DNA from: Dehalococcoidia bacterium
GTDB taxonomy: Bacteria; Chloroflexota; Dehalococcoidia; Bin125
Direction: 5' to 3'
Assembly: GCA_022825855.1 (NCBI GenBank)
Contig: JAJDWB010000013.1
Location: 124,001 to 188,000 of the forward strand
DNA: 64,000 bases
The position numbers were made by a program, and so were the translations under genes. This document shows, piece after piece, positions 9,358 through 17,430 of this stretch (position 1 is the stretch's first letter; the number at the start of each line of letters is the position of its first letter). Below the pieces are notes generated by a model. That model was not told the origin of the DNA, ran no database searches, and saw nothing but the letters and a program-made list of their open reading frames with translations.

Positions 9358-9508
9358 GCGACACGCGTTCGAAGGCCTCGTCCGGCTTCAGTCGCCACAG
9401 GCTGGAAATGGGTACCCAACCACCGCGATAGATGATGTCAGCTTCGTTGGACAGGATCTTGACTTCAGGTCTCGGTTGACCGTTGGGCAGCGTTGCTTGA
9501 CGGGCCAT
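9305..9508 (-). CDS. Small hypothetical basic protein, 67 residues
   Basis: A short frame that looks real rather than a shadow. GAGGTGA sits about six bases before the ATG at 9508, and the product has a plausible composition (LPNGQPRPEVKILSNEADI, then RGGWVPISSLWRLKP) ending in a strongly basic, tryptophan-containing tail RKRRWKWPWRR. The frame also has an upstream ATG at 9532, but that start has no ribosome site. It overlaps the 3' end of the convergent membrane protein gene by 53 bases. No family is recognised. The tail could bind nucleic acid or membrane, but this is a guess. Confidence 0.5.
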   Translation of the reverse strand: MARQATLPNGQPRPEVKILSNEADIIYRGGWVPISSLWRLKPDEAFERVSLTEPSTRKRRWKWPWRR

Positions 9509-9555
9509 GGTCGGCTCACCTCTGAGGCTCATGCTACCCGCTTTTTCGCGACGAC

Positions 9556-10035
9556 TTAGTAGACGCCGCCGAGCTTGTTGTGGTCCCAGCTGTAGACGCG
9601 GGTGGGGTTGATGCGAACGACCGCTCGCTTCGAGGCCTGGCGGACTCGCTGTTCATCGTCCATCGGCGTCGACGAGCGGCCCTGGGCGTTGGGGTTTCGC
9701 TTCTCGCCGGTGGCGTCCTGGACGGCCATCACGAGCTGGGGGTCGTTCTCGATCACGTCGGCTTCGCCCTCGATCACGAGACCCTTGATCTTCGAGTACT
9801 CGACGCCGGATTCCAGCATCACCGTGATGCGTGGGTCGCGCTTGAGATTGAGCACCTTCTGCGCCTTGGCGTAGGTGGTGAAATGGATCTTGTCGTCGAT
9901 CACGCCGTACCACATGGCGACGAGGTGGGGAAACCCGTTGTTGCCGTTGGAGGCGACCTGCAGGGTCCAGCCGGTCTCAATGAACTCTTTGGCTTCCTCG
10001 TCGGTCATGGCGATCATGTTGCGTCGGCTGGGCAT
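9556..10035 (-). CDS. PPOX-class split-barrel flavin/F420 oxidoreductase
   Basis: 159 residues of the pyridoxamine-5'-phosphate-oxidase-like split barrel. Recognisable segments are NGFPHLVAMWYGVIDDKIHFTTY, QKVLNLKRDPRITVMLESG and KGLVIEGEADVI, characteristic of small F420- or FMN-binding reductases of the PPOX superfamily. ATG 10035 was chosen because GGAG lies eight bases upstream; the longer open frame to 10104 would overlap the end of fumC. It is the last member of the leftward central-carbon block, 35 bp after fumC, though a metabolic link is not evident. Confidence 0.83.
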   Translation of the reverse strand: MPSRRNMIAMTDEEAKEFIETGWTLQVASNGNNGFPHLVAMWYGVIDDKIHFTTYAKAQKVLNLKRDPRITVMLESGVEYSKIKGLVIEGEADVIENDPQLVMAVQDATGEKRNPNAQGRSSTPMDDEQRVRQASKRAVVRINPTRVYSWDHNKLGGVY

Positions 10036-10070
10036 GGCGTCTCCGATTCCTGGTTCGTGTTGTCGGCAGT

Positions 10071-11459
10071 CTAGGGGCGGGTCATCTCTTCCGGCTTGAC
10101 CCACTCGGCGAACTGCTCTTCGGTGAGCAGGCCGAGTTCGAGGCCGGCGGAGAGCAGGGTGCCGTTGTCGGCGTGGGCCTTCTTGGCGATCGCGGCGGCA
10201 TTGTCGTAGCCGATGTGCGGGTTGAGCGCGGTGACCAACATCAGCGAAGAGCGCATCAGCTCGTCGATCCGGCCGTGGTTGGGCTCGATGCCGACGACGC
10301 AGTTGTCGGTGAAGGAGACGGCGGCGTCGCCGAGCAGCTTGATGCTCTGCAGGTTGTTGAAGGCCATGACCGGCTTGAAGACGTTGAGTTCGAAGTGTCC
10401 GTTGGAGCCGCCGACCGAGACGGCGACGGCGTTGCCCATGACCTGCGCGCAGACCATGGTCAGCGCCTCGGACTGGGTCGGGTTGACCTTGCCGGGCATG
10501 ATCGAGGAGCCGGGCTCGTTTGCCGGCAAGACGAGTTCGCCGAGGCCGGCGCGGGGGCCGGAGCCGAGCATGCGCACGTCGTTGGCGATCTTCATCAGGG
10601 AGACGGCGATCGTGTTGAGCACGCCGGCCAGTTCGACCTGGGCGTCGTGGGCGGCGAGGGCCTCGAACTTGTTCGGCGCGCTGACGAAGGGCAGGCCGGT
10701 GAAGTCGGCAATTTCCTCGGCGACCTTGAACGCGTAGTCGGGGTGCGAGTTGATGCCGGTGCCGACGGCGGTGCCGCCCAGCGCGAGTTCATAGAGGCGC
10801 GGCAGCGACTGTTCGGCGCGCTGGATGCCGTAGGCGACCTGCTGGACGTAGCCGCTGAACTCCTGACCCAGCGTGAGCGGGACAGCGTCCATGAAGTGGG
10901 TGCGGCCAATCTTGACGATGTTGGTCCATTCCTCGGCCTTGGCCTGGAGCGCGTCGTGCAGGTAGCGCAGGCTGGGAATCAGGTGCTGGACGGTCTGCTC
11001 GGCGGTGGCGATCGCCATGGCGCCGGGGAAGACGTCGTTGGACGACTGCGACATGTTGACGTGGTCGTTGGGATGGACCGGCGACTTGGAGCCGATCTCG
11101 CCGCCGAGCAATTCGATCGCGCGATTCGAGATTACCTCGTTGGCGTTCATGTTCGACTGGGTGCCGGAACCGGTCTGCCAGACGACGAGGGGGAAGTGGT
11201 CGTCCAACTCGCCGTCGATCACCTGCTGACCAGCCGAGCGGATGGCGTCGGCGAGTTCGGCGTCGAGGCGGCCCAGCTTCTGGTTGGCGCTGGCCGAGGC
11301 GTGCTTGACGATGCCCATCGCGCGCAGGATCGAGCGGGGCATGCGCTCGCCGCCGATTTTGAAGTTCTCCAGCGAGCGCTGCGTCTGCGCGCCCCAGTAG
11401 CGGTCGGCGGGAACCTCGATCGTTCCCATGGTGTCGGATTCGACTCGGATCTGGCTCAT
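10071..11459 (-). CDS. fumC: Fumarate hydratase class II
   Basis: Reversibly hydrates fumarate to L-malate in the TCA cycle; soluble homotetramer of the iron-free type. The 462 residues contain the substrate-site stretches [17 protein letters not shown] and [12 protein letters not shown], and the family signature [11 protein letters not shown] with the catalytic serine. The length matches E. coli FumC. GAGGA is seven bases before the ATG. It follows malate dehydrogenase by 114 bp, and that gap is filled by a 10-bp-periodic repeat array (11491-11571) whose last unit is about 30 bases upstream of this start codon, so the array may lie in the fumC leader. Confidence 0.97.
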   Translation of the reverse strand: MSQIRVESDTMGTIEVPADRYWGAQTQRSLENFKIGGERMPRSILRAMGIVKHASASANQKLGRLDAELADAIRSAGQQVIDGELDDHFPLVVWQTGSGTQSNMNANEVISNRAIELLGGEIGSKSPVHPNDHVNMSQSSNDVFPGAMAIATAEQTVQHLIPSLRYLHDALQAKAEEWTNIVKIGRTHFMDAVPLTLGQEFSGYVQQVAYGIQRAEQSLPRLYELALGGTAVGTGINSHPDYAFKVAEEIADFTGLPFVSAPNKFEALAAHDAQVELAGVLNTIAVSLMKIANDVRMLGSGPRAGLGELVLPANEPGSSIMPGKVNPTQSEALTMVCAQVMGNAVAVSVGGSNGHFELNVFKPVMAFNNLQSIKLLGDAAVSFTDNCVVGIEPNHGRIDELMRSSLMLVTALNPHIGYDNAAAIAKKAHADNGTLLSAGLELGLLTEEQFAEWVKPEEMTRP

Positions 11460-11490
11460 GTTCAGTCCTCAGCGGGGTTTCGGCGTTCTC

Positions 11491-11571
11491 AGCGATCGGA
11501 TTCGATCGGATTTGATCGGGTTTGATCGGTTTCTGTTCAGGATTGCTCAGTTTTGCTCGACGAGTGATCGG
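11491..11571 (-). repeat. Helically phased 10-bp repeat array A, upstream of fumC
   Basis: Eight 9-base units begin at 11491, 11501, 11511, 11521, 11532, 11542, 11552 and 11563 on the + strand, so the steps are 10, 10, 10, 11, 10, 10 and 11. The core reads GATCGG in five units and GTTCAG, GCTCAG, GCTCGA in the others, with a T-rich lead (TTTGATCGG). On the minus strand, in the sense of fumC, the form is CCGATCAAA. It fills nearly the whole mdh-fumC gap. The mean spacing near 10.3 bp puts every unit on the same helix face. No known operator or repeat family is recognised. Confidence 0.85.
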
Positions 11572-11573
11572 GC

Positions 11574-12521
11574 CTATTCGCCGTTGTTCTGGCTCAGTCG
11601 GGCCATATCGTCGACCAGACCCTGCACGGCGTCGGCCGAGTGCTTGAGCTGGGCCTGCTCATGGTCCGTGAGATCGATCTCGAGGATCTGCTCGATGCCG
11701 TTCTTGCCGAGGACGACGGGGACGCCGATGAAGAGGCCGTCGACGCCGTACTGACCCTCGAGCAGCGCGGCGCAGGGGAGGATGCGGCGCTTGTCGAGCG
11801 CGATCGCGTCGACCATCTGCGCGACCGCGGCGGAGGGGGCGTAGAAGGCGGAACCGGTCTTGAGCAGGTTGACAATCTCCGCGCCGCCGTCGCGGGTGCG
11901 CTGGATGATCTGGTCGAGCTGGTCCTGCGGCAGCAGCTTCGTGATCGGGATGCCAGCGGCAGTGGTGTAGGAGGCGAGCGGAACCATCGTGTCGCCGTGG
12001 CCGCCGAGAACGAAGGCGTTGATGTCCTCGACCGAGATGTTGATCGCCTCGGAGAGGAAGGAGCGGTAGCGGGCGGTGTCGAGGATGCCGGCCATACCGA
12101 CGACGCGCGAGCTGGGGATGCCGGCGGCGTCGTAGGCGACGTGGCACATGGCGTCGAGCGGGTTGGAGACGACGACGATGGTCGCGTCGGGCGATTCGGC
12201 GACGGCGGCTCGGGTGACCGAGTCGACGATGCCCATGTTGATTTGCAGCAGGTCGTCGCGCGACATGCCCGGCTTGCGGGCGACGCCCGACGTGATCACG
12301 ACGATGTCGGAGCCGGCAGTCGGACCGTAGTCGGTCGTGCCGGTGATGCAGGAGTCGACGCCGATCACGGGTGAGGCTTCATACATGTCGAGCGCCTTGC
12401 CCTGGGGCAGGCCGTCGACGATGTCGACGAGGACGACATCGGCGTAACCGCGCTCGGCGAGTCGCTGAGCGGTGGTCGCGCCGACATTGCCGGCTCCAAT
12501 GACGGTCACCTTCGTTCGCAT
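11574..12521 (-). CDS. mdh: Malate dehydrogenase (LDH-like NAD-dependent type)
   Basis: Oxidises malate to oxaloacetate with NAD in the TCA cycle. The 315-residue product starts [18 protein letters not shown] (NAD-binding Rossmann loop) and has [11 protein letters not shown], the substrate arginine region [14 protein letters not shown] and the active-site histidine in [11 protein letters not shown]. This is the LDH-like malate dehydrogenase type common in Chloroflexota. ATG 12521 is used because the protein family begins here; AAGG is nine bases upstream, and the open frame upstream to 12584 gives unrelated sequence. It sits between aconitase and fumarase. Confidence 0.96.
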   Translation of the reverse strand: MRTKVTVIGAGNVGATTAQRLAERGYADVVLVDIVDGLPQGKALDMYEASPVIGVDSCITGTTDYGPTAGSDIVVITSGVARKPGMSRDDLLQINMGIVDSVTRAAVAESPDATIVVVSNPLDAMCHVAYDAAGIPSSRVVGMAGILDTARYRSFLSEAINISVEDINAFVLGGHGDTMVPLASYTTAAGIPITKLLPQDQLDQIIQRTRDGGAEIVNLLKTGSAFYAPSAAVAQMVDAIALDKRRILPCAALLEGQYGVDGLFIGVPVVLGKNGIEQILEIDLTDHEQAQLKHSADAVQGLVDDMARLSQNNGE

Positions 12522-12642
12522 GGGAGTAGACCTTTCTGGGCACGGGCAGCCATACCCCTGTGGGAAGTGACGGGGCTTGTCCAATTGTTATCCGATGCTC
12601 GGCCTTGAGTCTGCTACGTGCGTGGCTGAGGAGCGCTCGCGA

Positions 12643-14910
12643 CTACTGCGAGGCGGCGATCTTGTTGAGGGCGCTGCCGGCCTGGAACCAGGTGATCTGT
12701 TCCTCGGTGAAAGTGTGGTTGACCGAGACCTCGTCGCTGGAGCCGTCCTCGTGGTCGATGCGCAGCGTCAACGGTTGGCCGGGGGCGAACCCATCGAGGC
12801 CGAGCACGCTGATCCGGTCGCGCTCGCCGACCAGGTCGTAGTCGGCGGGATCGCTGAAGGTGAGGGCGAGGATGCCCTGCTTCTTGAGATTGGTCTCGGC
12901 GATGCGGGCGAACGATCGCGCGATCACGGCGTAGCCGCCGCTCCAGCGGATCTCCATCGAGGCGTGCTCGCGGCTGGAGCCCTCGCCGTAGTTCTCGTCT
13001 CCCACGGCGACCCAGCGAATGCCGGCGTCCTTGTAGGCGCGGGCGACCTCGTTGATCGGCTGGTCGGCCTGACCGCTGATCTGGTTGAGCGTCGTGCCGG
13101 TGTCGCCGGAGTAGGCGTTGACGCCGCCGCTGAAGAGGTTGCCGGAGATGTTCTCGAGGTGTCCGCGGAAGCGCAGCCAGGAGCCGGCGGGCGAGATGTG
13201 GTCGGTGGTGGTCTTGCCCTGCGTCTTGATCAGGACGGAGAGGTAGCTGTAGTCCGCGCTGTCCCAGGCCGGGAAAGGGGTCAGACGCTGAAGGCGGTTG
13301 CTCTCGGGGCTGACAATCACGTCGACGCCGCTGCCGTCGTCGGGCGGGGCGATGTAGCCCTCGTCGCCGGCGTCGAAGCCGGTCGGGGGCAGCTCGTCGC
13401 CGGTCGGCGCGCTGAAGCGAAACTCGCCGTCCTCGGTGGCGATGGCGTCGGAGCGCGGATCGAAGCCCATCTCACCGGCGAAGGCGGTCGCGACGACGAG
13501 CTCGGGCGAGCCGATGAAGGCGAGCGTGTTGCGGTTGGCGTCGTTGCGTCCGGGGAAGTTGCGGTTGAAGGAGGTGACGATCGTGTTCTGTTCGTCGCCC
13601 TCGAGGTCTTCGCGTTTCCACTGGCCGATGCAGGGTCCACAGGCGTTGGCGAGCACGGTCGCCCCGGCCGACTCGAAGGCCTCGATCTGGCCGTCGCGCT
13701 GGATCGTGGCGCGGATCTGCTCGGAGCCGGGCGTGACCAACAGGGGCGCGCGGAGTTCGAGACCGGCTTCGGCCGCCTGCCGGGCGATGTGTGCGGCGCG
13801 GCTCATGTCTTCGTACGAAGAATTGGTGCAGGAACCGATCAGGGCGTTGGTCACGTTGAGCGGGTAGTCCTCGGACTCCATGAATCCGCGGACCTCTGCG
13901 ACCGTGTTGCGCAGGTCGGGCGTATGCGGTCCGACCCAGGCTGGTTCGAGTTCGCTGAGATCGATCTCGATCACGCGGTCAAAGATCTCGCCGCGCGCGT
14001 CGGCGACGCCGTCGTCGGCGCGCAGGTGCTCGGCGTTCGCCTCGGCCAGTTCGGCAATGTCGCCGCGACCGGTGCTGCGCAAGTAGTCCGCAGTGCGTTC
14101 GTCGAAGGGGAAGAGCGACGTGGTGGCGCCGATTTCTGCGCCCATGTTGGTCACGGTGCCGCGGCCGGTGGCGCTCATCGAGGCGAGTCCGGGACCGAAG
14201 TACTCGACGATCGCGCCGGTGCCGCCCTTGACGGTGAGTTCGTCGGCGACGCGCAGGATGACGTCCTTGGGCGAGGTCCAGCCGTCGAGCGCGCCGGTCA
14301 GGTGGACGCCGATCAGCCTGGGCATGGTCACGCCCCAGCCGAGTCCGGCCATCACGTCGACCGCGTCGGCGCCTCCGACGCCGATCGCGATCATGCCCAT
14401 GCCGCCGGCATTGGGCGTGTGCGAGTCGGTGCCGATCATCATGCCGCCGGGGAAGGCGTAGTTCTCGAACACGACCTGGTGGATGATGCCGGAGCCGGGC
14501 TTCCAGAAACCGGCGCCGTAGCAGGCGGCGGCGGTGCGCAGAAACTCGTAGACCTCTTCGTTCTCGGTCACGGCGACCTGGAGGTCGGTGTCCGCGCCGA
14601 CGCGGGCCTGGATCAGGTGGTCGCAGTGGACGGTCGTGGGGACGACGACGCGCTGGAGTCCGGCAAGCTCGAACTGGAGCAGGGCCATCTGCGCGGTGGC
14701 GTCCTGCAGGGCGACGCGGTCGGGCTGCAGCGAGGCGTGGTCGGTGCCGCGTCCGAGCGGTTGGTTGGCCGGATCGACGAAGTGGCCGAAGAGGATCTTC
14801 TCGGCCAGGGTCAGTGGCCGGTCGATGCGCTGACGCGCGGCCTCGATGCCGTCGCGCAGCTTCGCGTACGCGGCGTCGATGCGCTGGAGGGCGTCGGATT
14901 CGTATGCCAT
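12643..14910 (-). CDS. acn: Aconitate hydratase
   Basis: Isomerises citrate to isocitrate through a [4Fe-4S] cluster. The 755 residues fit the mitochondrial-type aconitase length rather than the ~890-residue AcnA. Cluster ligands are visible in IGSCTNSSYEDM and NACGPCIGQW; the substrate-binding arginine region GSSREHASMEIRWSGG and the swivel C-terminal domain (from about residue 560) are intact. VHCDHLIQA and GTDSHTPNAGG are also present. The upstream 74 bp to the carboxylase gene show no clear ribosome site, only GGA near the ATG. Part of the TCA block with mdh and fumC. Confidence 0.96.
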   Translation of the reverse strand: MAYESDALQRIDAAYAKLRDGIEAARQRIDRPLTLAEKILFGHFVDPANQPLGRGTDHASLQPDRVALQDATAQMALLQFELAGLQRVVVPTTVHCDHLIQARVGADTDLQVAVTENEEVYEFLRTAAACYGAGFWKPGSGIIHQVVFENYAFPGGMMIGTDSHTPNAGGMGMIAIGVGGADAVDVMAGLGWGVTMPRLIGVHLTGALDGWTSPKDVILRVADELTVKGGTGAIVEYFGPGLASMSATGRGTVTNMGAEIGATTSLFPFDERTADYLRSTGRGDIAELAEANAEHLRADDGVADARGEIFDRVIEIDLSELEPAWVGPHTPDLRNTVAEVRGFMESEDYPLNVTNALIGSCTNSSYEDMSRAAHIARQAAEAGLELRAPLLVTPGSEQIRATIQRDGQIEAFESAGATVLANACGPCIGQWKREDLEGDEQNTIVTSFNRNFPGRNDANRNTLAFIGSPELVVATAFAGEMGFDPRSDAIATEDGEFRFSAPTGDELPPTGFDAGDEGYIAPPDDGSGVDVIVSPESNRLQRLTPFPAWDSADYSYLSVLIKTQGKTTTDHISPAGSWLRFRGHLENISGNLFSGGVNAYSGDTGTTLNQISGQADQPINEVARAYKDAGIRWVAVGDENYGEGSSREHASMEIRWSGGYAVIARSFARIAETNLKKQGILALTFSDPADYDLVGERDRISVLGLDGFAPGQPLTLRIDHEDGSSDEVSVNHTFTEEQITWFQAGSALNKIAASQ

Positions 14911-14984
14911 GGTCGGATCCAGTTCGGTGCTGACTTGCTCAAGGTCAGGCGGGGTCGAGGACGGTCGGTGTCAGGAGCAGGGCC

Positions 14985-16571
14985 TCACAGAGGAATGTTG
15001 CCGTGTTTCTTGGGCGGCGAGGTGTCGACCTTGTCCGCGAGCATATCGAGGGCGCGGAAGATGGCGGTGCGGGTCTCGCGCGGGTGGATCACGTCGTCGA
15101 CGAATCCCAGTTCGGCGGCCTGGTAGGGGCGGTAGAACTCGGCCTCGTACTCGGCGATCAGCTTGGCCCGCTCGGCGACCGGGTCCTCGGCCGCGGCGAT
15201 CCGGCGGCGGTGAATGATGTTGACCGCGCCGTCCGAGCCGGTGACCGCGATCTGCGCGGTCGGCCAGGCCAGGTTGACGTCCGAGCGCAGGTGCTTGCTG
15301 CTCATCACGACGTAGGCGCCGCCGATCGACTTGCGCAGCGTGACCGCCACCTTGGGCACGGTCGCCTCGGCGTAGGCGTAGAGCAGCTTGGCCCCGTGGG
15401 CGATGATTCCGCCGTATTCCTGCTGGGTGCCGGGCAGGAAGCCGGGCACGTCGACCAGCGTGACGATGGGAATGTTGAAGCAGTCGCAGAAGCGGACGAA
15501 GCGGGCCGCCTTGCGCGAAGCGTCGATGTCGAGCACACCGGCGAGCGAGTCGGGGTCGTTGGCAACAATGCCGACGCCGTAGCCGCCCATGTGGGCGAAG
15601 CCCACCGCGACGTTGCGCGCCCACTGGGCCTGGATCTCCATGAACTGCCCGTTGTCGACGATCTCGCGGATCACGCGGCGGATGTCGTAGGGACGGGTGG
15701 AATCGGCCGGGACGATATCGACGAGATTGTCGAGCTTGCGGTCGGGCGAGTCGCCGGTGTCGGTCCAGCGCGGGTCTTCCATGTTGTTCTGCGGCAGGAA
15801 GGTGAGGAGCTGGCGGACGCTGTTGAGCGTCGCCTCTTCGCCCGGGATGCAAAAGTGGGCGACGCCGGTCTTGGTTGCGTGGGTCATCGCGCCGCCGAGC
15901 TCTTCGTGGGTGACTTCCTCGCCCGAGACGGCGCGGATCACGTCGGGGCCGGTGATGTACATCTGCCCGGTGCCCTGGACCATGAAGATGAAGTCCATGA
16001 TCGCGGGCGAATAGACGCCGCCGCCGGCGGCCGGTCCGGCGCAGACCGCGATCTGGGGCACGACGCCTGAGGAGAGCGTGTTGCGCAGGAAAATCTCGCC
16101 GTAGCCGCGCAGCGAGGTGACGCCTTCCTGGATGCGCGCGCCGCCGCCGTCGTTGATCGCCACGATCGGCGCGCCGACCTTCATCGACAGGTCCTGGATC
16201 TTGGCGATCTTCTCGGCGGCGGCCTCCGAGACGGAGCCGCCGAAGAGGGTGAAGTCCTGCGCGTAGGCGAAGACGGTGCGTCCGTCGACCGTGCCGTGTC
16301 CGACGACGACGGCGTCGCCCTCGGGCCGGTTGTTCTCCAGTCCGAAGCCGGCGCCCCGGTGCTTGACGAACGGGTCGATCTCGGTGAACGAGCCGGCGTC
16401 GAAGAGGATGTCGAGCCGCTCGCGGGCGCTCAGCTTGCCCCGGCCGTGCTGTCGTTCGAGCGCCGCCGCGCGGGTCGATTGGGCGTTGCCGTTGAGCCGG
16501 CGCTGGGCGACCTCTTCCAGCAGAAAATCAATCCCCCGCTGCGAAGATTGCTGCGCAGGTTCAGAGACCAT
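14985..16571 (-). CDS. pccB: Acyl-CoA (propionyl/methylmalonyl-CoA) carboxylase carboxyltransferase subunit
   Basis: Transfers carboxyl from biotin to acyl-CoA, most likely propionyl-CoA, giving methylmalonyl-CoA for entry into the TCA cycle. The 528 residues have two crotonase-like halves: N-terminal GGSVSEAAAEKIAKIQDLSM with GGGARIQEG, and C-terminal GYGVGIVANDP, VDVPGFLPGTQQEYGGIIAHGAKLLYAY and YVVMSSKHLRSDVNLAWP. AAGGGG lies seven bases before the ATG. The biotin carboxylase and carrier subunits are not in this window. It heads the leftward block acn-mdh-fumC; a separate acetyl-CoA role cannot be excluded. Confidence 0.9.
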   Translation of the reverse strand: MVSEPAQQSSQRGIDFLLEEVAQRRLNGNAQSTRAAALERQHGRGKLSARERLDILFDAGSFTEIDPFVKHRGAGFGLENNRPEGDAVVVGHGTVDGRTVFAYAQDFTLFGGSVSEAAAEKIAKIQDLSMKVGAPIVAINDGGGARIQEGVTSLRGYGEIFLRNTLSSGVVPQIAVCAGPAAGGGVYSPAIMDFIFMVQGTGQMYITGPDVIRAVSGEEVTHEELGGAMTHATKTGVAHFCIPGEEATLNSVRQLLTFLPQNNMEDPRWTDTGDSPDRKLDNLVDIVPADSTRPYDIRRVIREIVDNGQFMEIQAQWARNVAVGFAHMGGYGVGIVANDPDSLAGVLDIDASRKAARFVRFCDCFNIPIVTLVDVPGFLPGTQQEYGGIIAHGAKLLYAYAEATVPKVAVTLRKSIGGAYVVMSSKHLRSDVNLAWPTAQIAVTGSDGAVNIIHRRRIAAAEDPVAERAKLIAEYEAEFYRPYQAAELGFVDDVIHPRETRTAIFRALDMLADKVDTSPPKKHGNIPL

Positions 16572-16632
16572 GACACACCCCTTGCCCCTCCCGCGGGACC
16601 CACCCGGTCGCCGCTCCGCAGACAGTGAGGCT

Positions 16633-16660
16633 ACTACAGGGGTATCGAGGGAACAATCAA
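16633..16660 (-). promoter_or_regulatory. Possible sigma70-type promoter for pccB
   Basis: Read on the minus strand, TTGATT (16660-16655) and TGTAGT (16638-16633) are separated by 16 bases, and the start codon of the carboxylase is about 60 bases downstream. Each box matches four of six consensus bases, so this is a moderate prediction. The rest of the 138-bp gap between pccB and the LysM gene shows nothing else. Confidence 0.4.
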
Positions 16661-16709
16661 GCGAGCGCCACGCGGACAGGACTGAGCCGTGGGTTCACGC
16701 CGGGTTCCG

Positions 16710-17387
16710 TTAGCCGGGCGGCTCGGATGGAGATTCCTCTTCGACCGCCTCCGCCTGCTCTTCGGACTCGGTCGGCGGGGGCGGAATGATCAGCGCCTGA
16801 CCAATCTGCAGATTGGTTGCCTGGGCCTCGGTCAGTCCGTTGTAGTTCATCAGGTCGACCCAGGTGAAACCGTAGGCGGCGGCGATGTCGGCCAGCGTGT
16901 CGCCCGCTTCGACGATGTAGATCTCGCCCGGCGGCCGGGCGGGCTGCTCGTCGGCCGCCGAGTCGTCCGCCTGCGCGCTCTCCGGCGCCGCGGCGCCGCA
17001 GCCACCCTCGCGGATCGGTATCCGCAGTTCGTCGCCGATGTCGAGCGCGTTGATGTCAACGATCGTGTTCAGGCGCTGGATCTCTTCGACGGTGATGCAG
17101 AACCGATCGGCGATCGCGGCGAGGCTGTCGCCGGGCTGGACGACGTAGGTGGTTTCCGTAATCGGCGCTTGCTCCACGGTGACATCGTCCTCGATCAGAT
17201 GCGGCGCCGGCAGTGGATCCGGCAGCGCTTCGACGGGAATGTCTTCGTTGACGACGGCGATTTCCGATGCCGCAGCCGGGTCGGTCGGCGTCGGCGTGGA
17301 GGCCTCGCTGTTGCAGGCGACGCCGATTGCCGCTATCGGCAGCGCGATGGCGAAGAGCAGGCGGGGCAGGTTGCTGGGTGGATTCAC
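16710..17387 (-). CDS. LysM-domain lipoprotein
   Basis: 225-residue exported protein with two LysM modules that probably bind peptidoglycan or another N-acetylglucosamine polymer. An N-terminal signal (LPRLLFAIALPIAAIGVAC) ends in a cysteine in a relaxed lipobox, so it is probably lipid-anchored. LysM1 spans about residues 75-130 (YVVQPGDSLAAIADRFCI) and LysM2 about 155-205 (YIVEAGDTLADIAAAYGF); linkers and the tail are acidic and proline-rich. The start is GTG at 17387. It follows the M28 peptidase by 43 bp on the same strand, and both share a similar VAC lipobox. Confidence 0.85.
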   Translation of the reverse strand: MNPPSNLPRLLFAIALPIAAIGVACNSEASTPTPTDPAAASEIAVVNEDIPVEALPDPLPAPHLIEDDVTVEQAPITETTYVVQPGDSLAAIADRFCITVEEIQRLNTIVDINALDIGDELRIPIREGGCGAAAPESAQADDSAADEQPARPPGEIYIVEAGDTLADIAAAYGFTWVDLMNYNGLTEAQATNLQIGQALIIPPPPTESEEQAEAVEEESPSEPPG

Positions 17388-17430
17388 AGGTCTAGTGTCT
17401 CACGTCGCAGCGTGACCGGACGGCGGAACG

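Noticed and set aside
11491-11571. CRISPR-like repeats
   Set aside because: Units are 10 bp and contiguous with no spacers; no cas genes in the window.
12571-12603. A fourth phased array upstream of mdh
   Set aside because: TCC occurs twice at an 11-bp step (near 12580 and 12591), but there is no third in-phase unit.
12577-15126. 849-codon + strand open frame opposite aconitase and pccB
   Set aside because: It is Val/Gly/Asp-rich antisense sequence opposite a clear aconitase; its length comes from GC codon bias, not coding.
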